Shown here: in pieces, positions 9,157-18,139 of the stretch
How positions within the stretch are numbered: the stretch's first letter is position 1
Layout: each line of letters starts with the position of its first letter
Assembly (NCBI GenBank): GCA_031291235.1
Contig: JARLJL010000006.1
Location: 186,001-250,000, forward strand
Source of the DNA: Sulfuriferula sp.
GTDB lineage: Bacteria > Pseudomonadota > Gammaproteobacteria > Burkholderiales > Sulfuriferulaceae
Length of the DNA: 64,000 nt
Direction: 5' to 3'
Position numbers and translations under genes: made by a program
The notes under the pieces: model-generated
Told to the model about the DNA's origin: nothing
Seen by the model: the letters and a program-made list of their open reading frames with translations, nothing else
Databases searched by the model: none

Positions 9157-9167
9157 TAAATTCTAAT
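9144..9167. promoter_or_regulatory. Operator-like palindrome over the -10 box of the efflux operon
   Basis: ATTAGAAT (9144-9151), eight A/T bases, ATTCTAAT (9160-9167): perfect 8-bp arms. AT-rich dyads overlapping the -10 box are typical of ArsR-family repressors, including the persulfide sensors BigR/SqrR/YgaV that control rhodanese and DUF2892 genes. No regulator gene adjoins the operon, so the binding protein is inferred. A second, weaker dyad (CAGCAT 9180-9185 / ATGCTG 9196-9201) follows. Confidence 0.65.
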
Positions 9168-9253
9168 ATATTTCCTCATCAGCATAAAAATAATGATGCT
9201 GGTATATTTCCCTAATGTATTTTAAACCCTAAATTTACAGGTGCAGCCAAACG

Positions 9254-10645
9254 ATGCAAACCCACATCACGACTCGCCATAAAGTTGCGCTAAGCATATT
9301 GGCACTATCCGTCAATCTGGCCTGGAGCAATGCAGCCGCAGCAGAAACCCTGAGTTTCGAACAATGCGTCAATACCGCATTGAAACAGAACTTCGACCTC
9401 AGCGTCAGCCGTTCGCAGATCGATCAGGCCGAAGCCGGCCTGAACCAGGCCCAAGGCAATCGCATGCCGAAACTGACCGTATCGCTCAACGCCATGGGTT
9501 CCAACGACGCGCTGAATGCATTCGGCATGAAGCTGTCGCAACGCACCGCTACCTTCAACGACTTCGGATTGAGCCAGTACACGGGCGTAGGCAGCGTTGC
9601 GCCCGACACCCTGAACTATCCCGGCTATACCACCAATTTCAATACCCGCATCGAAGCCCAGCTGCCGATATACACCGGCGGCATGATCAGCAGCGGCATC
9701 AAGCAGGCACAAGCCTACATCCGTGCTGCGCGCAACGGCGACGAAGCTGCAAGGCAGCGGGTCATCTTTCAGGTATTACAGGCTTATCAGGGCGTACATA
9801 CTGCGCGCGCCTACCTGAATGTCGCCAAACTGGGCGAAGCTGCCGCCAGTTCGCAAGTCGCCACGATGGAAAAGCTGCTTAAGGGCGGCGTCATCGTCAA
9901 AAGCGATCTGCTTTCGGCAAAAGTACGTCTGGAAGATGTACGCGTGCAGCGCGCACAGGCTGAAAACGCTGTCAGCAGCGCGCTCGATCAGCTGCATCTG
10001 CTACTCGGCATTCCGCTGACGCAACCGCTGGATGTAGGCGCATCGGTCAACGTCAAGCCAACCGTCGCCAGCACGGAAGAATTACGCCGCACAGCAGTTG
10101 CCAACAACCCAGGTATCAACGCCCTGCGCCAGCAAGTCGAAGCCAGCCAGGCCAATGTCGGCGTAGCCAGAGCCGCATACAAACCGCAAGTTGGCCTGAT
10201 GCTGCGGCAGGACTGGAACGATGAGCGCATGGGCTTCAGCGCCAACTCGTATACCGTCGGCGGTACCGTTTCATGGACCGCCTTCGACGGCGGCGTCACC
10301 ACGGCCATTGTTGCACGCGCCCGCGCCGCTCAGGATGAAACGGCAGCAAAACTCGCCCAGGCCGAAGCCGGTATCGCTTATCAGGTCAAAGATGCCCGAC
10401 GCAAGGCGAACGAAGCCGAGCAACGCCTCGCCGCTCGCCAACTAGCCCGTGAACAGGCCGAAGAAGCCGCTACACTGGTAGATAAACGCTATGCCAACGG
10501 CGTAGCGACAATTACCGAACAGCTCGGCGCGCAAGCGCAACTCGATAAAACACGTGCCGACGTCGTCGCCGCAGAATACGATCTCGCTATCCAGCGTGCC
10601 AGTCTGAAACTGGCATTGGGCGAGCTCGAATTTGACCAATTATGA
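9254..10645 (+). CDS. TolC-family outer membrane efflux protein
   Basis: A 463-residue protein with a signal peptide (ALSILALSVNLAWSNAAAA) and two tandem outer membrane efflux protein repeats of long helices, with LSFEQCVNTALKQNFDL opening the first and NNPGINALRQQVEASQANV the second. It should trimerise as the outer membrane channel of a tripartite pump. It is the first gene of the operon and its TGA overlaps the possible ATG of the adaptor gene (ATGA). The operon continues with adaptor, inner membrane pump, DUF2892, rhodanese and glutaredoxin. Confidence 0.92.
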   Translation: MQTHITTRHKVALSILALSVNLAWSNAAAAETLSFEQCVNTALKQNFDLSVSRSQIDQAEAGLNQAQGNRMPKLTVSLNAMGSNDALNAFGMKLSQRTATFNDFGLSQYTGVGSVAPDTLNYPGYTTNFNTRIEAQLPIYTGGMISSGIKQAQAYIRAARNGDEAARQRVIFQVLQAYQGVHTARAYLNVAKLGEAAASSQVATMEKLLKGGVIVKSDLLSAKVRLEDVRVQRAQAENAVSSALDQLHLLLGIPLTQPLDVGASVNVKPTVASTEELRRTAVANNPGINALRQQVEASQANVGVARAAYKPQVGLMLRQDWNDERMGFSANSYTVGGTVSWTAFDGGVTTAIVARARAAQDETAAKLAQAEAGIAYQVKDARRKANEAEQRLAARQLAREQAEEAATLVDKRYANGVATITEQLGAQAQLDKTRADVVAAEYDLAIQRASLKLALGELEFDQL

Positions 10646-10659
10646 ACAGGGAGTCGATT

Positions 10660-11754
10660 GTGAATCACCTACTAGCAAAACCCATCGTCATTGCAGTTGC
10701 CGCCACGCTATTACTGGCCGGATGTAGCGAAAAACCGGCCGATCACAGCGCCGCCGACGCCAATACGAACACGATCAAAGCCAGCGTGGTCACCGTCAAT
10801 GCCGGCGATATGCCCATTGTCGCCACATCGCCAGGCAATGTCGTCGCCAAACAGCAGGCCCAGATTGCCTCCCGTCTGATGGGCTTCATCCGCGAAATCA
10901 ACGTCGATGTCGGCCAGAAGGTTGTTGCCGGTCAACGCCTGTTCTCGGTAGACCCATCCGACATTCAGGGTCAGGTCAGCCAGGCCGGCGCCGGGCAGGC
11001 GCAAGCGCAGGCAGCGCTGGCCGATGCCAAGAACGATTACGAACGCTTCGGCGCCTTGTACAAGGATGAAGCCATACCGAAAGCGCAATGGGATAAAATC
11101 CGACTGCAATATCAGGTCGCACAACAGCAAGCTGCAGCAGCCAAAGCCGGTCTGAACACCGCCAACGCGCAAATGCGCTACGCCACGCTGACAGCGCCTT
11201 TTGCCGGCGTCATTACCCAGAAACTGGCGAATGTCGGCGACCTCGCAGCACCTGGTCGACCAGTGCTGGTACTGGAAAACCCAGACCAGCTGCAGGTACA
11301 AACCCAGGTGTCTGCCGATGTTTACGCCCATTTAAAACCGGGTACACCAGTCAGCCTGAGCATAGACGGTCAAACCGGTACGCTGACCGGGAAAATTGCA
11401 CAACTGGTGCCTGCAGCCGATCCGATGAGCCGCACCTATCTGGTCAAGATCGACCTGCCCGCCAACCATAACCTCAAAAGCGGTACTTTTGTGCAAGTAG
11501 GCTTTGCCGTCGGCGAACGTTCGGGCTTGCGCGTGCCGACCAGCGCAGTACTGGACCGCGCAGGTATCACCGGCGTCTTCGTGGTCGACAAGCAAGGCAT
11601 CGCCCACTATCGCATGGTACGCGTAGGCGATAGCAGCAACGGTCTGACCGATGTGCAGTCTGGACTGAGCGCAGGCGAAAGCGTCGTCAACTCGGCAACC
11701 GCCAACATGCAATCCGGCGACAAGGTCATCAACACAGGGGCAGGCAATGTCTGA
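10660..11754 (+). CDS. RND efflux periplasmic adaptor (membrane fusion protein), lipoprotein
   Basis: The product is a 364-residue periplasmic adaptor with a lipoprotein signal ending in LLLAGC. The split lipoyl domain (ARLMG-like SRLMGFIREINVDVGQKV and ATLTAPFAGVITQKLANVGD) brackets a helical hairpin rich in Ala and Gln, followed by a beta-barrel. It joins the inner membrane pump to the TolC-like channel. The GTG at 10660 has AGGGAG seven bases upstream; an ATG at 10642 overlaps the previous stop and would put six extra residues before the signal. It overlaps the pump gene by eight bases. Confidence 0.9.
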   Translation: MNHLLAKPIVIAVAATLLLAGCSEKPADHSAADANTNTIKASVVTVNAGDMPIVATSPGNVVAKQQAQIASRLMGFIREINVDVGQKVVAGQRLFSVDPSDIQGQVSQAGAGQAQAQAALADAKNDYERFGALYKDEAIPKAQWDKIRLQYQVAQQQAAAAKAGLNTANAQMRYATLTAPFAGVITQKLANVGDLAAPGRPVLVLENPDQLQVQTQVSADVYAHLKPGTPVSLSIDGQTGTLTGKIAQLVPAADPMSRTYLVKIDLPANHNLKSGTFVQVGFAVGERSGLRVPTSAVLDRAGITGVFVVDKQGIAHYRMVRVGDSSNGLTDVQSGLSAGESVVNSATANMQSGDKVINTGAGNV

Positions 11755-14700
11755 TCATCAGCCTACCAACCTCAATATCGCGGGTAAAGTCGCGCGCGTA
11801 TTTCTCGAATCCAAGATCACCGCCATGATCATGCTGGCAATCAGCCTGGCAGGGATCATGGCGCTGTTCGTCACGGCGCGCGAATACAATCCGCAAATCG
11901 TCGTCCCGGCCGCCAACATCATCGTCGCCAAACCCGGCGCCTCAGCCGAGGAAATCCAGAATCTGGTCGTCAAGCCGCTGGAAGCGATCATGAACTCGCA
12001 ATCGGGCGTCAAGCATACCTTCGGCTATGCTGCAGCCGATTTCGGCGTCGTGACAGTGCAGTTCGACGTCGGACAGGATCAGGAACGCAGTCTGGTCAAG
12101 CTCTACAACCAACTGATGCAGAATCTGGATCGCCTGCCTGCAGGCACTATGCAACCGATAGTCAAGCCCATCAACGTCGATGACGTACCTATCATTACGC
12201 TCACGCTGAGCTCCAATACACTGGACGACCTCCAGTTGCGCGACGTCTCCGCCCACGTGCTGGAACAACTGCGCAACGTCCCTGGCGTGTCGTTCACACA
12301 ACTCTCGGGCGGCGTGGAACGTGCGGTGAACGTCTGGATCGACCCTGCCAGACTCTCCGCCGCCGGCATTAGTCTCGACCAGGTCGATAAAATGCTGCAA
12401 GGCGCCAATGTCTCCCTGCCCATAGGCACGCTGGTCGATAACAACCGCGACCAGCCCCTGCGCCTGACCGGCTTTATCGGCGACGCGCGCGAAGTCGGCC
12501 AGATCATCATCGGCGCACCTAACGGCAAACCGGTATTCCTGAAAGAAGTCGCCAAAATTCAGGACGGCGCAACCGAGGCCGATGAAGTCAGCCGCTTCGC
12601 CTTCGGCCCTGCTGCTGCAGAACACGCCTATCGCGGCGAAGCCCCCGCCGTCACCATTGCCATTGCCAAGAAAGCCGGCACCAATGCCGTGGTGGTAGCC
12701 GACGCCGTACTCAAGAAACTCGACAGTCTCAAGCGCAATGCCATTCCCCAGGGCGTCACGGTAAGCGTTACCCGCGATGACGGCGCCAAAGCCGACGACG
12801 CGGTAAATACGCTGATGGAACATCTGGGTATCGCCATCGGCTCGGTCGTGGTCATCATGGTGTTTTTCCTGGGCTGGCGCGAAGCGGCTATCGTTACGCT
12901 GACGGTGCCGCTGATACTGTTCGTGGTGCTCACAGTCGGGCTTATTGCCGGCCAGACGATTAACCGTATCACCCTGTTTGCGCTGATCCTGTCGTTGGGT
13001 CTGCTGGTCGACGCCGCAATCGTGGTGGTAGAAAACATCCACAGACACATGCACCACGGCGGCGGCAAGAATTTCAAGGAATCGCTGATCATCGCCACCA
13101 ACGAAATCGGCAATCCGACCAATATCGCCACCATCGCCGTGATCCTCGCCTTTATCCCGATGGCATTCGTCACCGGCATGATGGGGCCGTTCATGCAGCC
13201 GATTCCGTTTAACGTACCGGTAGCCATGATTGCATCGCTGTTCATCGCCTATATGGTCGTACCCTGGGCGGCCAACCGCTGGCTGGCCGGCAAGGCGGCT
13301 AAAACGCTAACCGACAAGCCTGCGCTGGAAGACAAGGCGACCGACAACGACCCGCTACATCGCGCCTACGTGGCTGTCATTACGCCGTTAATTCGGCATA
13401 GCGGCAAGCGCAATCTGCTGTTCGTCGTCGTCCTCGGCTTGCTGATCGCCGCCATGATACAGCCGGCCTGGCAGTTTATCCGACCGTCCGGCATGAACGG
13501 CCCGCTGTCGGCCATGGGCGTCGAACTGAAAATGCTGCCTAACGACAACACCAACTCCTTCCTGCTGCAGGTCGATACCAAGGCCGGCAGCACGCTGGCA
13601 GAAACCGATCGGGTAGCGCGCGCCGTCGGCGATGTACTGGCGAAAACCCGGTTCGTGACCGATTACCAGACCTTCCTCGGCATGACGGCACCGGTGGATT
13701 TTGCAGCGCTGGTGCGCGGTGACATGCTGAAACGCGGCGACAATATCGCGCAACTGCGAGTCAATCTGACCAACAAGCACCAGCGCTCAACCTCGTCGCA
13801 TCAAATCGTGCAGGATCTGGATGCGGCATTAAACCCGGTGCGCAAGGCTTTCCCCGAAGCCAAAATCAAGCTCTACGAAACGCCGCCGGGCCCGCCCGTG
13901 CAATCGCAGATTCTGGCTGAACTGTACGGCCCGGATTACAACAAGCTGCGTAGCGCAGCGGCTGACGTTGATCGCGATTTCGGCAAGGTATACGGCATTA
14001 TCAACGCCGACGATTCGGTAACCGGCACGGTGGATTCATTCAACATCAAGGTCGACCGCGAAAAAGCTGCGCTTTCCGGCGTTGCTGTCGGTCAGGTTGC
14101 AAAGCTGCTACATGACTACGTTGCCGGTTTCAACATCGGCACGGTACACGTCGCCGACAGCCGCGAACCGGTCAATCTGACAGTGCGTCTGCCACGTAGC
14201 CAGCGTCAAACGCCGGAACAGATATTGTCGATACGCATTACCAACATGATGGGTCAGCAAATTCCGCTGTCGGCCATCGCCACAGTAACGCGTGCGACAC
14301 AGGACAAACCCATTTACGACCGCGATCAGCATCCGGTGGTCATGGTCGGCGGCGAACTGCTGAAATCCAGCCCGGTATATGCTGTGCTTGCTCTCGACAA
14401 AATGCTCGACGGCAAGATGCTATCCAACGGCGTTACTTTTAAAACCGGCAACCTGGGCTTCAGCGAAGCGCAACCGGACGACGTCGTAAACTACCATCTG
14501 CTGTGGGGCGGTGAAATGCGCCTCACGCTGGACGTGTTCCGCGATCTGGGTTCGGCCTTCATCGTTGCACTGGTATTCATTTATCTGATGCTGGTCGGCT
14601 ATTACAAATCCTTCGTTATGCCGCTGATCGTGATGGGCGCGATTCCGCTGACGCTGGTCGGCGTGTTCCCCGGACACTGGATTACCCAGCAGGCATTTAC

Positions 14701-15025
14701 CGCCACGTCGATGATAGGCGTGATCGCGCTGGCCGGCGTCGTGGTGCGTAACTCGCTGCTGCTGATTGATTTCATCGTCGATTATCGCGCTCAGGGTTAC
14801 AGTCTGGAACATGCCGTGATCGAGGCCGGCGCTGTACGCTTCCGCCCCATCATGCTGACAGCGCTGGCAATCATACTCGGCTCGGCCATCATGATTACCG
14901 ACCCGGTATTCGGCGGATTAGCCGTATCCTTGATTTTCGGTACCTTCGCCTCCACCATACTGACACTGGTTGTCATCCCGCTGATGTATTATTTGTGGGA
15001 ACGCCGCCTGGAAAAAAACACCTGA
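11747..15025 (+). CDS. RND efflux transporter, inner membrane subunit
   Basis: The 1092-residue protein has the RND layout: one N-terminal helix, a large periplasmic loop, six helices, a second loop and five to six more helices. TM4 reads LGLLVDAAIVVVENIHRH: the first Asp of the proton-relay pair found in AcrB is present but the second is Ala, and the TM10 Lys position appears as Arg (VVVRNSLLLIDF). The family is HAE-like, not the CzcA heavy-metal type. Substrate unknown; co-transcription with rhodanese and glutaredoxin suggests a role tied to reactive sulfur or thiol chemistry (inference). Confidence 0.9.
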   Translation: MSDHQPTNLNIAGKVARVFLESKITAMIMLAISLAGIMALFVTAREYNPQIVVPAANIIVAKPGASAEEIQNLVVKPLEAIMNSQSGVKHTFGYAAADFGVVTVQFDVGQDQERSLVKLYNQLMQNLDRLPAGTMQPIVKPINVDDVPIITLTLSSNTLDDLQLRDVSAHVLEQLRNVPGVSFTQLSGGVERAVNVWIDPARLSAAGISLDQVDKMLQGANVSLPIGTLVDNNRDQPLRLTGFIGDAREVGQIIIGAPNGKPVFLKEVAKIQDGATEADEVSRFAFGPAAAEHAYRGEAPAVTIAIAKKAGTNAVVVADAVLKKLDSLKRNAIPQGVTVSVTRDDGAKADDAVNTLMEHLGIAIGSVVVIMVFFLGWREAAIVTLTVPLILFVVLTVGLIAGQTINRITLFALILSLGLLVDAAIVVVENIHRHMHHGGGKNFKESLIIATNEIGNPTNIATIAVILAFIPMAFVTGMMGPFMQPIPFNVPVAMIASLFIAYMVVPWAANRWLAGKAAKTLTDKPALEDKATDNDPLHRAYVAVITPLIRHSGKRNLLFVVVLGLLIAAMIQPAWQFIRPSGMNGPLSAMGVELKMLPNDNTNSFLLQVDTKAGSTLAETDRVARAVGDVLAKTRFVTDYQTFLGMTAPVDFAALVRGDMLKRGDNIAQLRVNLTNKHQRSTSSHQIVQDLDAALNPVRKAFPEAKIKLYETPPGPPVQSQILAELYGPDYNKLRSAAADVDRDFGKVYGIINADDSVTGTVDSFNIKVDREKAALSGVAVGQVAKLLHDYVAGFNIGTVHVADSREPVNLTVRLPRSQRQTPEQILSIRITNMMGQQIPLSAIATVTRATQDKPIYDRDQHPVVMVGGELLKSSPVYAVLALDKMLDGKMLSNGVTFKTGNLGFSEAQPDDVVNYHLLWGGEMRLTLDVFRDLGSAFIVALVFIYLMLVGYYKSFVMPLIVMGAIPLTLVGVFPGHWITQQAFTATSMIGVIALAGVVVRNSLLLIDFIVDYRAQGYSLEHAVIEAGAVRFRPIMLTALAIILGSAIMITDPVFGGLAVSLIFGTFASTILTLVVIPLMYYLWERRLEKNT

Positions 15026-15047
15026 TTTTTAACCTAAAGGAAACATC

Positions 15048-15266
15048 ATGACTGTAGAACGTCTCGTTCGTATTATCGCCGGCTTTTTCATCATGCTATC
15101 ATTAGCGCTGGCACACTCAGCCGGCACGGCAAATCTGAGCAGCCCCAGCTGGCTGTGGTTCACTGCTTTTGTCGGATTTAATTTATTTCAGAGCGGCCTG
15201 ACCCGCTTCTGCCCCATGGATATCATGCTCAAGAAGGCGGGGGTCAAATCAGGCTGCGGTCTATAG
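15048..15266 (+). CDS. DUF2892 inner membrane protein (YgaP-type transmembrane domain)
   Basis: The 72-residue product has two membrane helices (IIAGFFIMLSLALAHSA and WLWFTAFVGFNLFQSG) and the DUF2892 signature TRFCPMDIMLKKAGV, with two cysteines (FCPM and SGCGL). In E. coli YgaP this domain is fused to a rhodanese; here a separate rhodanese gene follows ten bases later, so the two may form a split YgaP. AAAGGA precedes the ATG. A second DUF2892 gene lies at 60618. Confidence 0.88.
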   Translation: MTVERLVRIIAGFFIMLSLALAHSAGTANLSSPSWLWFTAFVGFNLFQSGLTRFCPMDIMLKKAGVKSGCGL

Positions 15267-15275
15267 GAGCGTATT

Positions 15276-15686
15276 TTGGAATTTGTACAACACAACATCT
15301 GGCTTATCCTGCTGGCAGCCTTTTCCGGCTTCATGCTGATATTCCCCAGTCTGCGCAGCAAAATCAGCGGTGCGGAAGAAGTGGACACCACGGGTGCAGT
15401 TCAACTCATCAATCACGATAACGCACTCGTGCTTGACGTGCGCGAAGCCAGTGAATTCAGCAGCGGCCATATTGCTGATGCCAAACATATTCCTGTCGGC
15501 CAGTTAGGCAATAGTCTGAAAACGCTGGAAAAGTACAAAGACCAGGCTATCGTTGTCAATTGCCGCTCCGGTGCCCGCTCTGCCATGGCATGCGGCGTAC
15601 TGCGGAAAAACGGCTTTACCAAAGTTTATAATCTGAAAGGCGGCATACAGGCCTGGCAACAGGCCGGCTTGCCGACGGTAAAATAA
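15276..15686 (+). CDS. Membrane-anchored rhodanese-like sulfurtransferase
   Basis: A 136-residue protein with an N-terminal membrane helix (IWLILLAAFSGFMLIF) and one rhodanese domain. LDVREASEFSSGHI is the conserved N-terminal motif and CRSGARS holds the active-site cysteine that carries persulfide sulfur. The TTG start at 15276 is supported by AGGAG just upstream and by family length. Its TAA overlaps the ATG of the glutaredoxin gene. Together with the DUF2892 gene it should act at the inner membrane on sulfane sulfur. Confidence 0.9.
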   Translation: MEFVQHNIWLILLAAFSGFMLIFPSLRSKISGAEEVDTTGAVQLINHDNALVLDVREASEFSSGHIADAKHIPVGQLGNSLKTLEKYKDQAIVVNCRSGARSAMACGVLRKNGFTKVYNLKGGIQAWQQAGLPTVK

Positions 15687-15940
15687 TGCCCGAAGTTACC
15701 ATGTACTGCACCGCAGTCTGCCCTTACTGCGTCATGGCCGAGCGCCTGTTGCTTGGCAAAGGGGTTGAAGTTACCAAAGTTCGCGTCGATCTCGAGCCCG
15801 GCCGCCGTGAAGAAATGATGACGCGCACCGGACGCCGTACCGTGCCGCAAATTTATATCGGCAACACCCATGTCGGCGGTTTCGACGATTTGTCTGCGCT
15901 GGATCGTGCGGGCGGGCTGGATCCTTTGCTGGCAGGTTAG
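15686..15940 (+). CDS. grxC: Glutaredoxin 3 (GrxC type)
   Basis: The 84-residue protein is a dithiol glutaredoxin with the CPYC active site (residues 12-15), the cis-proline motif TVPQIYI and the glutathione-binding GGFDDL. It reduces disulfides and glutathionylated proteins with glutathione. Its ATG overlaps the rhodanese stop (TAATG), showing translational coupling, so thiol reduction is part of the same operon as the efflux pump and sulfurtransferase. It ends just before a strong terminator. Confidence 0.93.
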   Translation: MPEVTMYCTAVCPYCVMAERLLLGKGVEVTKVRVDLEPGRREEMMTRTGRRTVPQIYIGNTHVGGFDDLSALDRAGGLDPLLAG

Positions 15941-15963
15941 ACCAGACCTCTTGTAAAAACGAA

Positions 15964-16000
15964 AACATCCCATATCTTCAAGGTATCGGGATGTTTTTTT
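15964..16000 (+). terminator. Terminator of the efflux-rhodanese-glutaredoxin operon
   Basis: AACATCCC (15964-15971) pairs with GGGATGTT (15988-15995), with a 16-base loop that can pair partly, followed by a T tract to base 16000. Confidence 0.85.
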
Positions 16001-16021
16001 GCCTTTATGGAGATAATGACT

Positions 16022-16447
16022 ATGGAACTCGTTTGCCCGCACTGCTTCGCCATCAACCGTATCCCCGAACAGCGTTTGAACGAGCAACCCAAATGCGGGA
16101 AATGCGGGCAAGCCATGCATCAGGGACTGCCGGTTGATCTGAACGTCACCCATTTCGACCGTTTTATCTCCCGCAACGAATTGCCGGTGCTGGTCGATTT
16201 CTGGGCAAGCTGGTGCGGACCATGCAAAATGATGGCACCCACTTTCAAGCAGGTCGGCGCGGAACTGGCGCCCAAGGTGCGTTTTGCCAAAGTGGAAACG
16301 GAAGCCGAACAAACCTTGGCTGCGCGCTATCAAATCCGCAGCATCCCTACGCTGGTGTTGTTCAAGCAAGGCAAGGAATACGCCCGCATGTCGGGGGCGC
16401 TGGATGCCAACGGTCTCAGGCAGTGGTTAAAATCGCAGGGCGTGTAA
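16022..16447 (+). CDS. trxC: Thioredoxin 2 (TrxC), zinc-binding
   Basis: The 141-residue protein has the TrxC N-terminal zinc ribbon (CPHC and CGKCG) followed by a thioredoxin domain with WCGPC and the cis-proline RSIPTLVLF. TrxC reduces cytosolic disulfides and is usually induced by oxidative stress. The ATG at 16022 is chosen since GGAG (16009-16012) is nine bases upstream; ATGs at 16007 and 16016 are too close to or within that site. It follows the terminator of the preceding operon, so it is a separate or readthrough unit, and it converges on recN. Confidence 0.93.
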   Translation: MELVCPHCFAINRIPEQRLNEQPKCGKCGQAMHQGLPVDLNVTHFDRFISRNELPVLVDFWASWCGPCKMMAPTFKQVGAELAPKVRFAKVETEAEQTLAARYQIRSIPTLVLFKQGKEYARMSGALDANGLRQWLKSQGV

Positions 16448-16480
16448 GTTCAAGTCCGACTCAAGCTTGCTCAGACTGAT

Positions 16481-18139
16481 TTAAGCTGCGCCGCCAAGCA
16501 TTTCATGAGCATGCCGGCGCGTTGTCTCGGTAATGGTCACACCGCCCAACATGCGGGCAATTTCATCCACCCGCTCGGCCGCCTCCAGCGGCACAATCCG
16601 ACTCACCACACCGTCGTCGCGGCTGGCCTTGCTGACTTGCAGATGATGCTCGCCCACCGCGGCAACCTGGGGTAAATGCGTAATGCACAGTATTTGTCGG
16701 CTGGCTGCCAGATCCTTGAGCAGATGACCGACAATTTCCGCCACACCGCCGCCGATACCGACGTCCACTTCATCGAAAATCAGCGTCGGTACGCCAGCCA
16801 CCTGACTGACTGCCGTCTGCAAGGCCAGGCTGATACGTGACAATTCGCCGCCGGATGCAACTTTGGCCAGCGGTTTGGGCTGCGCGCCCGCATGCGGTGC
16901 AACCAGAAACTCTACTTGCTCCAGCCCATGCGCATTGCCGTCATCGACCGGCGTCAAAGCGATGCTGAACTGTCCGCCGGATAACGCCAATTGCTGCATG
17001 GTGGCGCTGACGATCTGCGTCAGTCTGGCTGCTGCCTGTGCACGGGTGGCGCTAAGCTGCTGCGCCAGCGTCAACCAGCCGGCACGCGCCGCTTGTACAT
17101 CTGCTTCCAGCTTATCGAAATCGGCACAGCGCTCAAGTTCGCCCAAACGCTGCGCCGAAGTCGCCAGCAACTCGGACAATTGCTCAACCCGGACGCGATA
17201 TTTGCGCGCCGTGTCGAGCACTTGTTCGAGACGCTGCTCCACTTCAAGTAAGCGGGCAGGATCGGATTCCAGATGATCGGCATAGCGGCGCAGGTTATGG
17301 CTGGCTTCCTGCAACTGCACCGCGGCAGATTCAACCATATCGCACGTCGCTTGCAAGGTGCTATCGTAATCCGTCAGCGCCTGCAGTTTCGCAGTAGCGG
17401 CATGAACTTGCTCCAGCGCGGTCGCCTCGCCCTCCGACAGGATATTTAATGCGAAAGCCACACCATCGCCCAAATTGACGGCGTTGGCCAGACGTCTGTG
17501 TTCGTTCTGCAATTCATCCCAGCTCGCTGGATCGAACTGCAATGCAGTGAGCTCACGCGTTTTCCATTGCAATTGCTCGCGCTCGATTTCAGCCGCGCTG
17601 CTATCCTGACGCAAGGCAGCAAGCTGCTCATCCAGTTTGTGCCATTGCCGATACGCTTGCGTAACTTGCCTGGACAGTTCGCTCACACCGCCATACGCAT
17701 CCAGCAATTCGCGTTGCGCAGCGGATTTAAGCAGCGACTGATGCGCATGCTGCCCGTGGATATCGACCAGAAATTCGCCCGCATCGCGCAATTGCTGTGT
17801 ACTGACTGCACGACCATTGATGAAACAGCGCGAGCGGCCGCCGCTATCGATAACCCGGCGCAACAGGCAATTGCCCTCGTCGTCCAGCTCGTTCTCCGTC
17901 AGCCAGGCCTGCAATGCCGGTAAATCGGTCACTTCAAAATCGGCGCTGATTTCAGCGCGCGCGGCACCTTCCCGGATCACGCCTGCGTCGCCGCGCTCGC
18001 CTAGCGCCAGCGCCAGGGCATCGACCAATATGGATTTACCCGCCCCGGTTTCACCGGTCAGCACGGTAAACCCGGATTCGAATACCAGATCCAGTTTGTC
18101 GACGATGACGAAATCCCGCAGATTAAGTTGGCGCAGCAT
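16481..18139 (-). CDS. recN: DNA repair protein RecN
   Basis: The 552-residue product is an SMC-like ATPase: N-terminal Walker A GETGAGKS, a long central coiled coil with many Gln/Leu heptads, and the C-terminal signature GGELSRISLALQTAV with Walker B LIFDEVDVGIGG. RecN acts in double-strand break repair by holding DNA ends together. The ATG at 18139-18137 overlaps the nadK stop (TAATG), indicating coupled translation; a longer frame continuing into nadK is not real. Length matches the family (about 553). Confidence 0.95.
   Translation of the reverse strand: MLRQLNLRDFVIVDKLDLVFESGFTVLTGETGAGKSILVDALALALGERGDAGVIREGAARAEISADFEVTDLPALQAWLTENELDDEGNCLLRRVIDSGGRSRCFINGRAVSTQQLRDAGEFLVDIHGQHAHQSLLKSAAQRELLDAYGGVSELSRQVTQAYRQWHKLDEQLAALRQDSSAAEIEREQLQWKTRELTALQFDPASWDELQNEHRRLANAVNLGDGVAFALNILSEGEATALEQVHAATAKLQALTDYDSTLQATCDMVESAAVQLQEASHNLRRYADHLESDPARLLEVEQRLEQVLDTARKYRVRVEQLSELLATSAQRLGELERCADFDKLEADVQAARAGWLTLAQQLSATRAQAAARLTQIVSATMQQLALSGGQFSIALTPVDDGNAHGLEQVEFLVAPHAGAQPKPLAKVASGGELSRISLALQTAVSQVAGVPTLIFDEVDVGIGGGVAEIVGHLLKDLAASRQILCITHLPQVAAVGEHHLQVSKASRDDGVVSRIVPLEAAERVDEIARMLGGVTITETTRRHAHEMLGGAA

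Noticed and set aside
11942-13057. Long minus-strand open frame (371 codons) opposite the RND pump gene
   Set aside because: It lies wholly inside a well-supported gene, has low-complexity composition (Asp, Gln, His, Arg) produced by reading the opposite strand of GC-biased codons, and matches no family.
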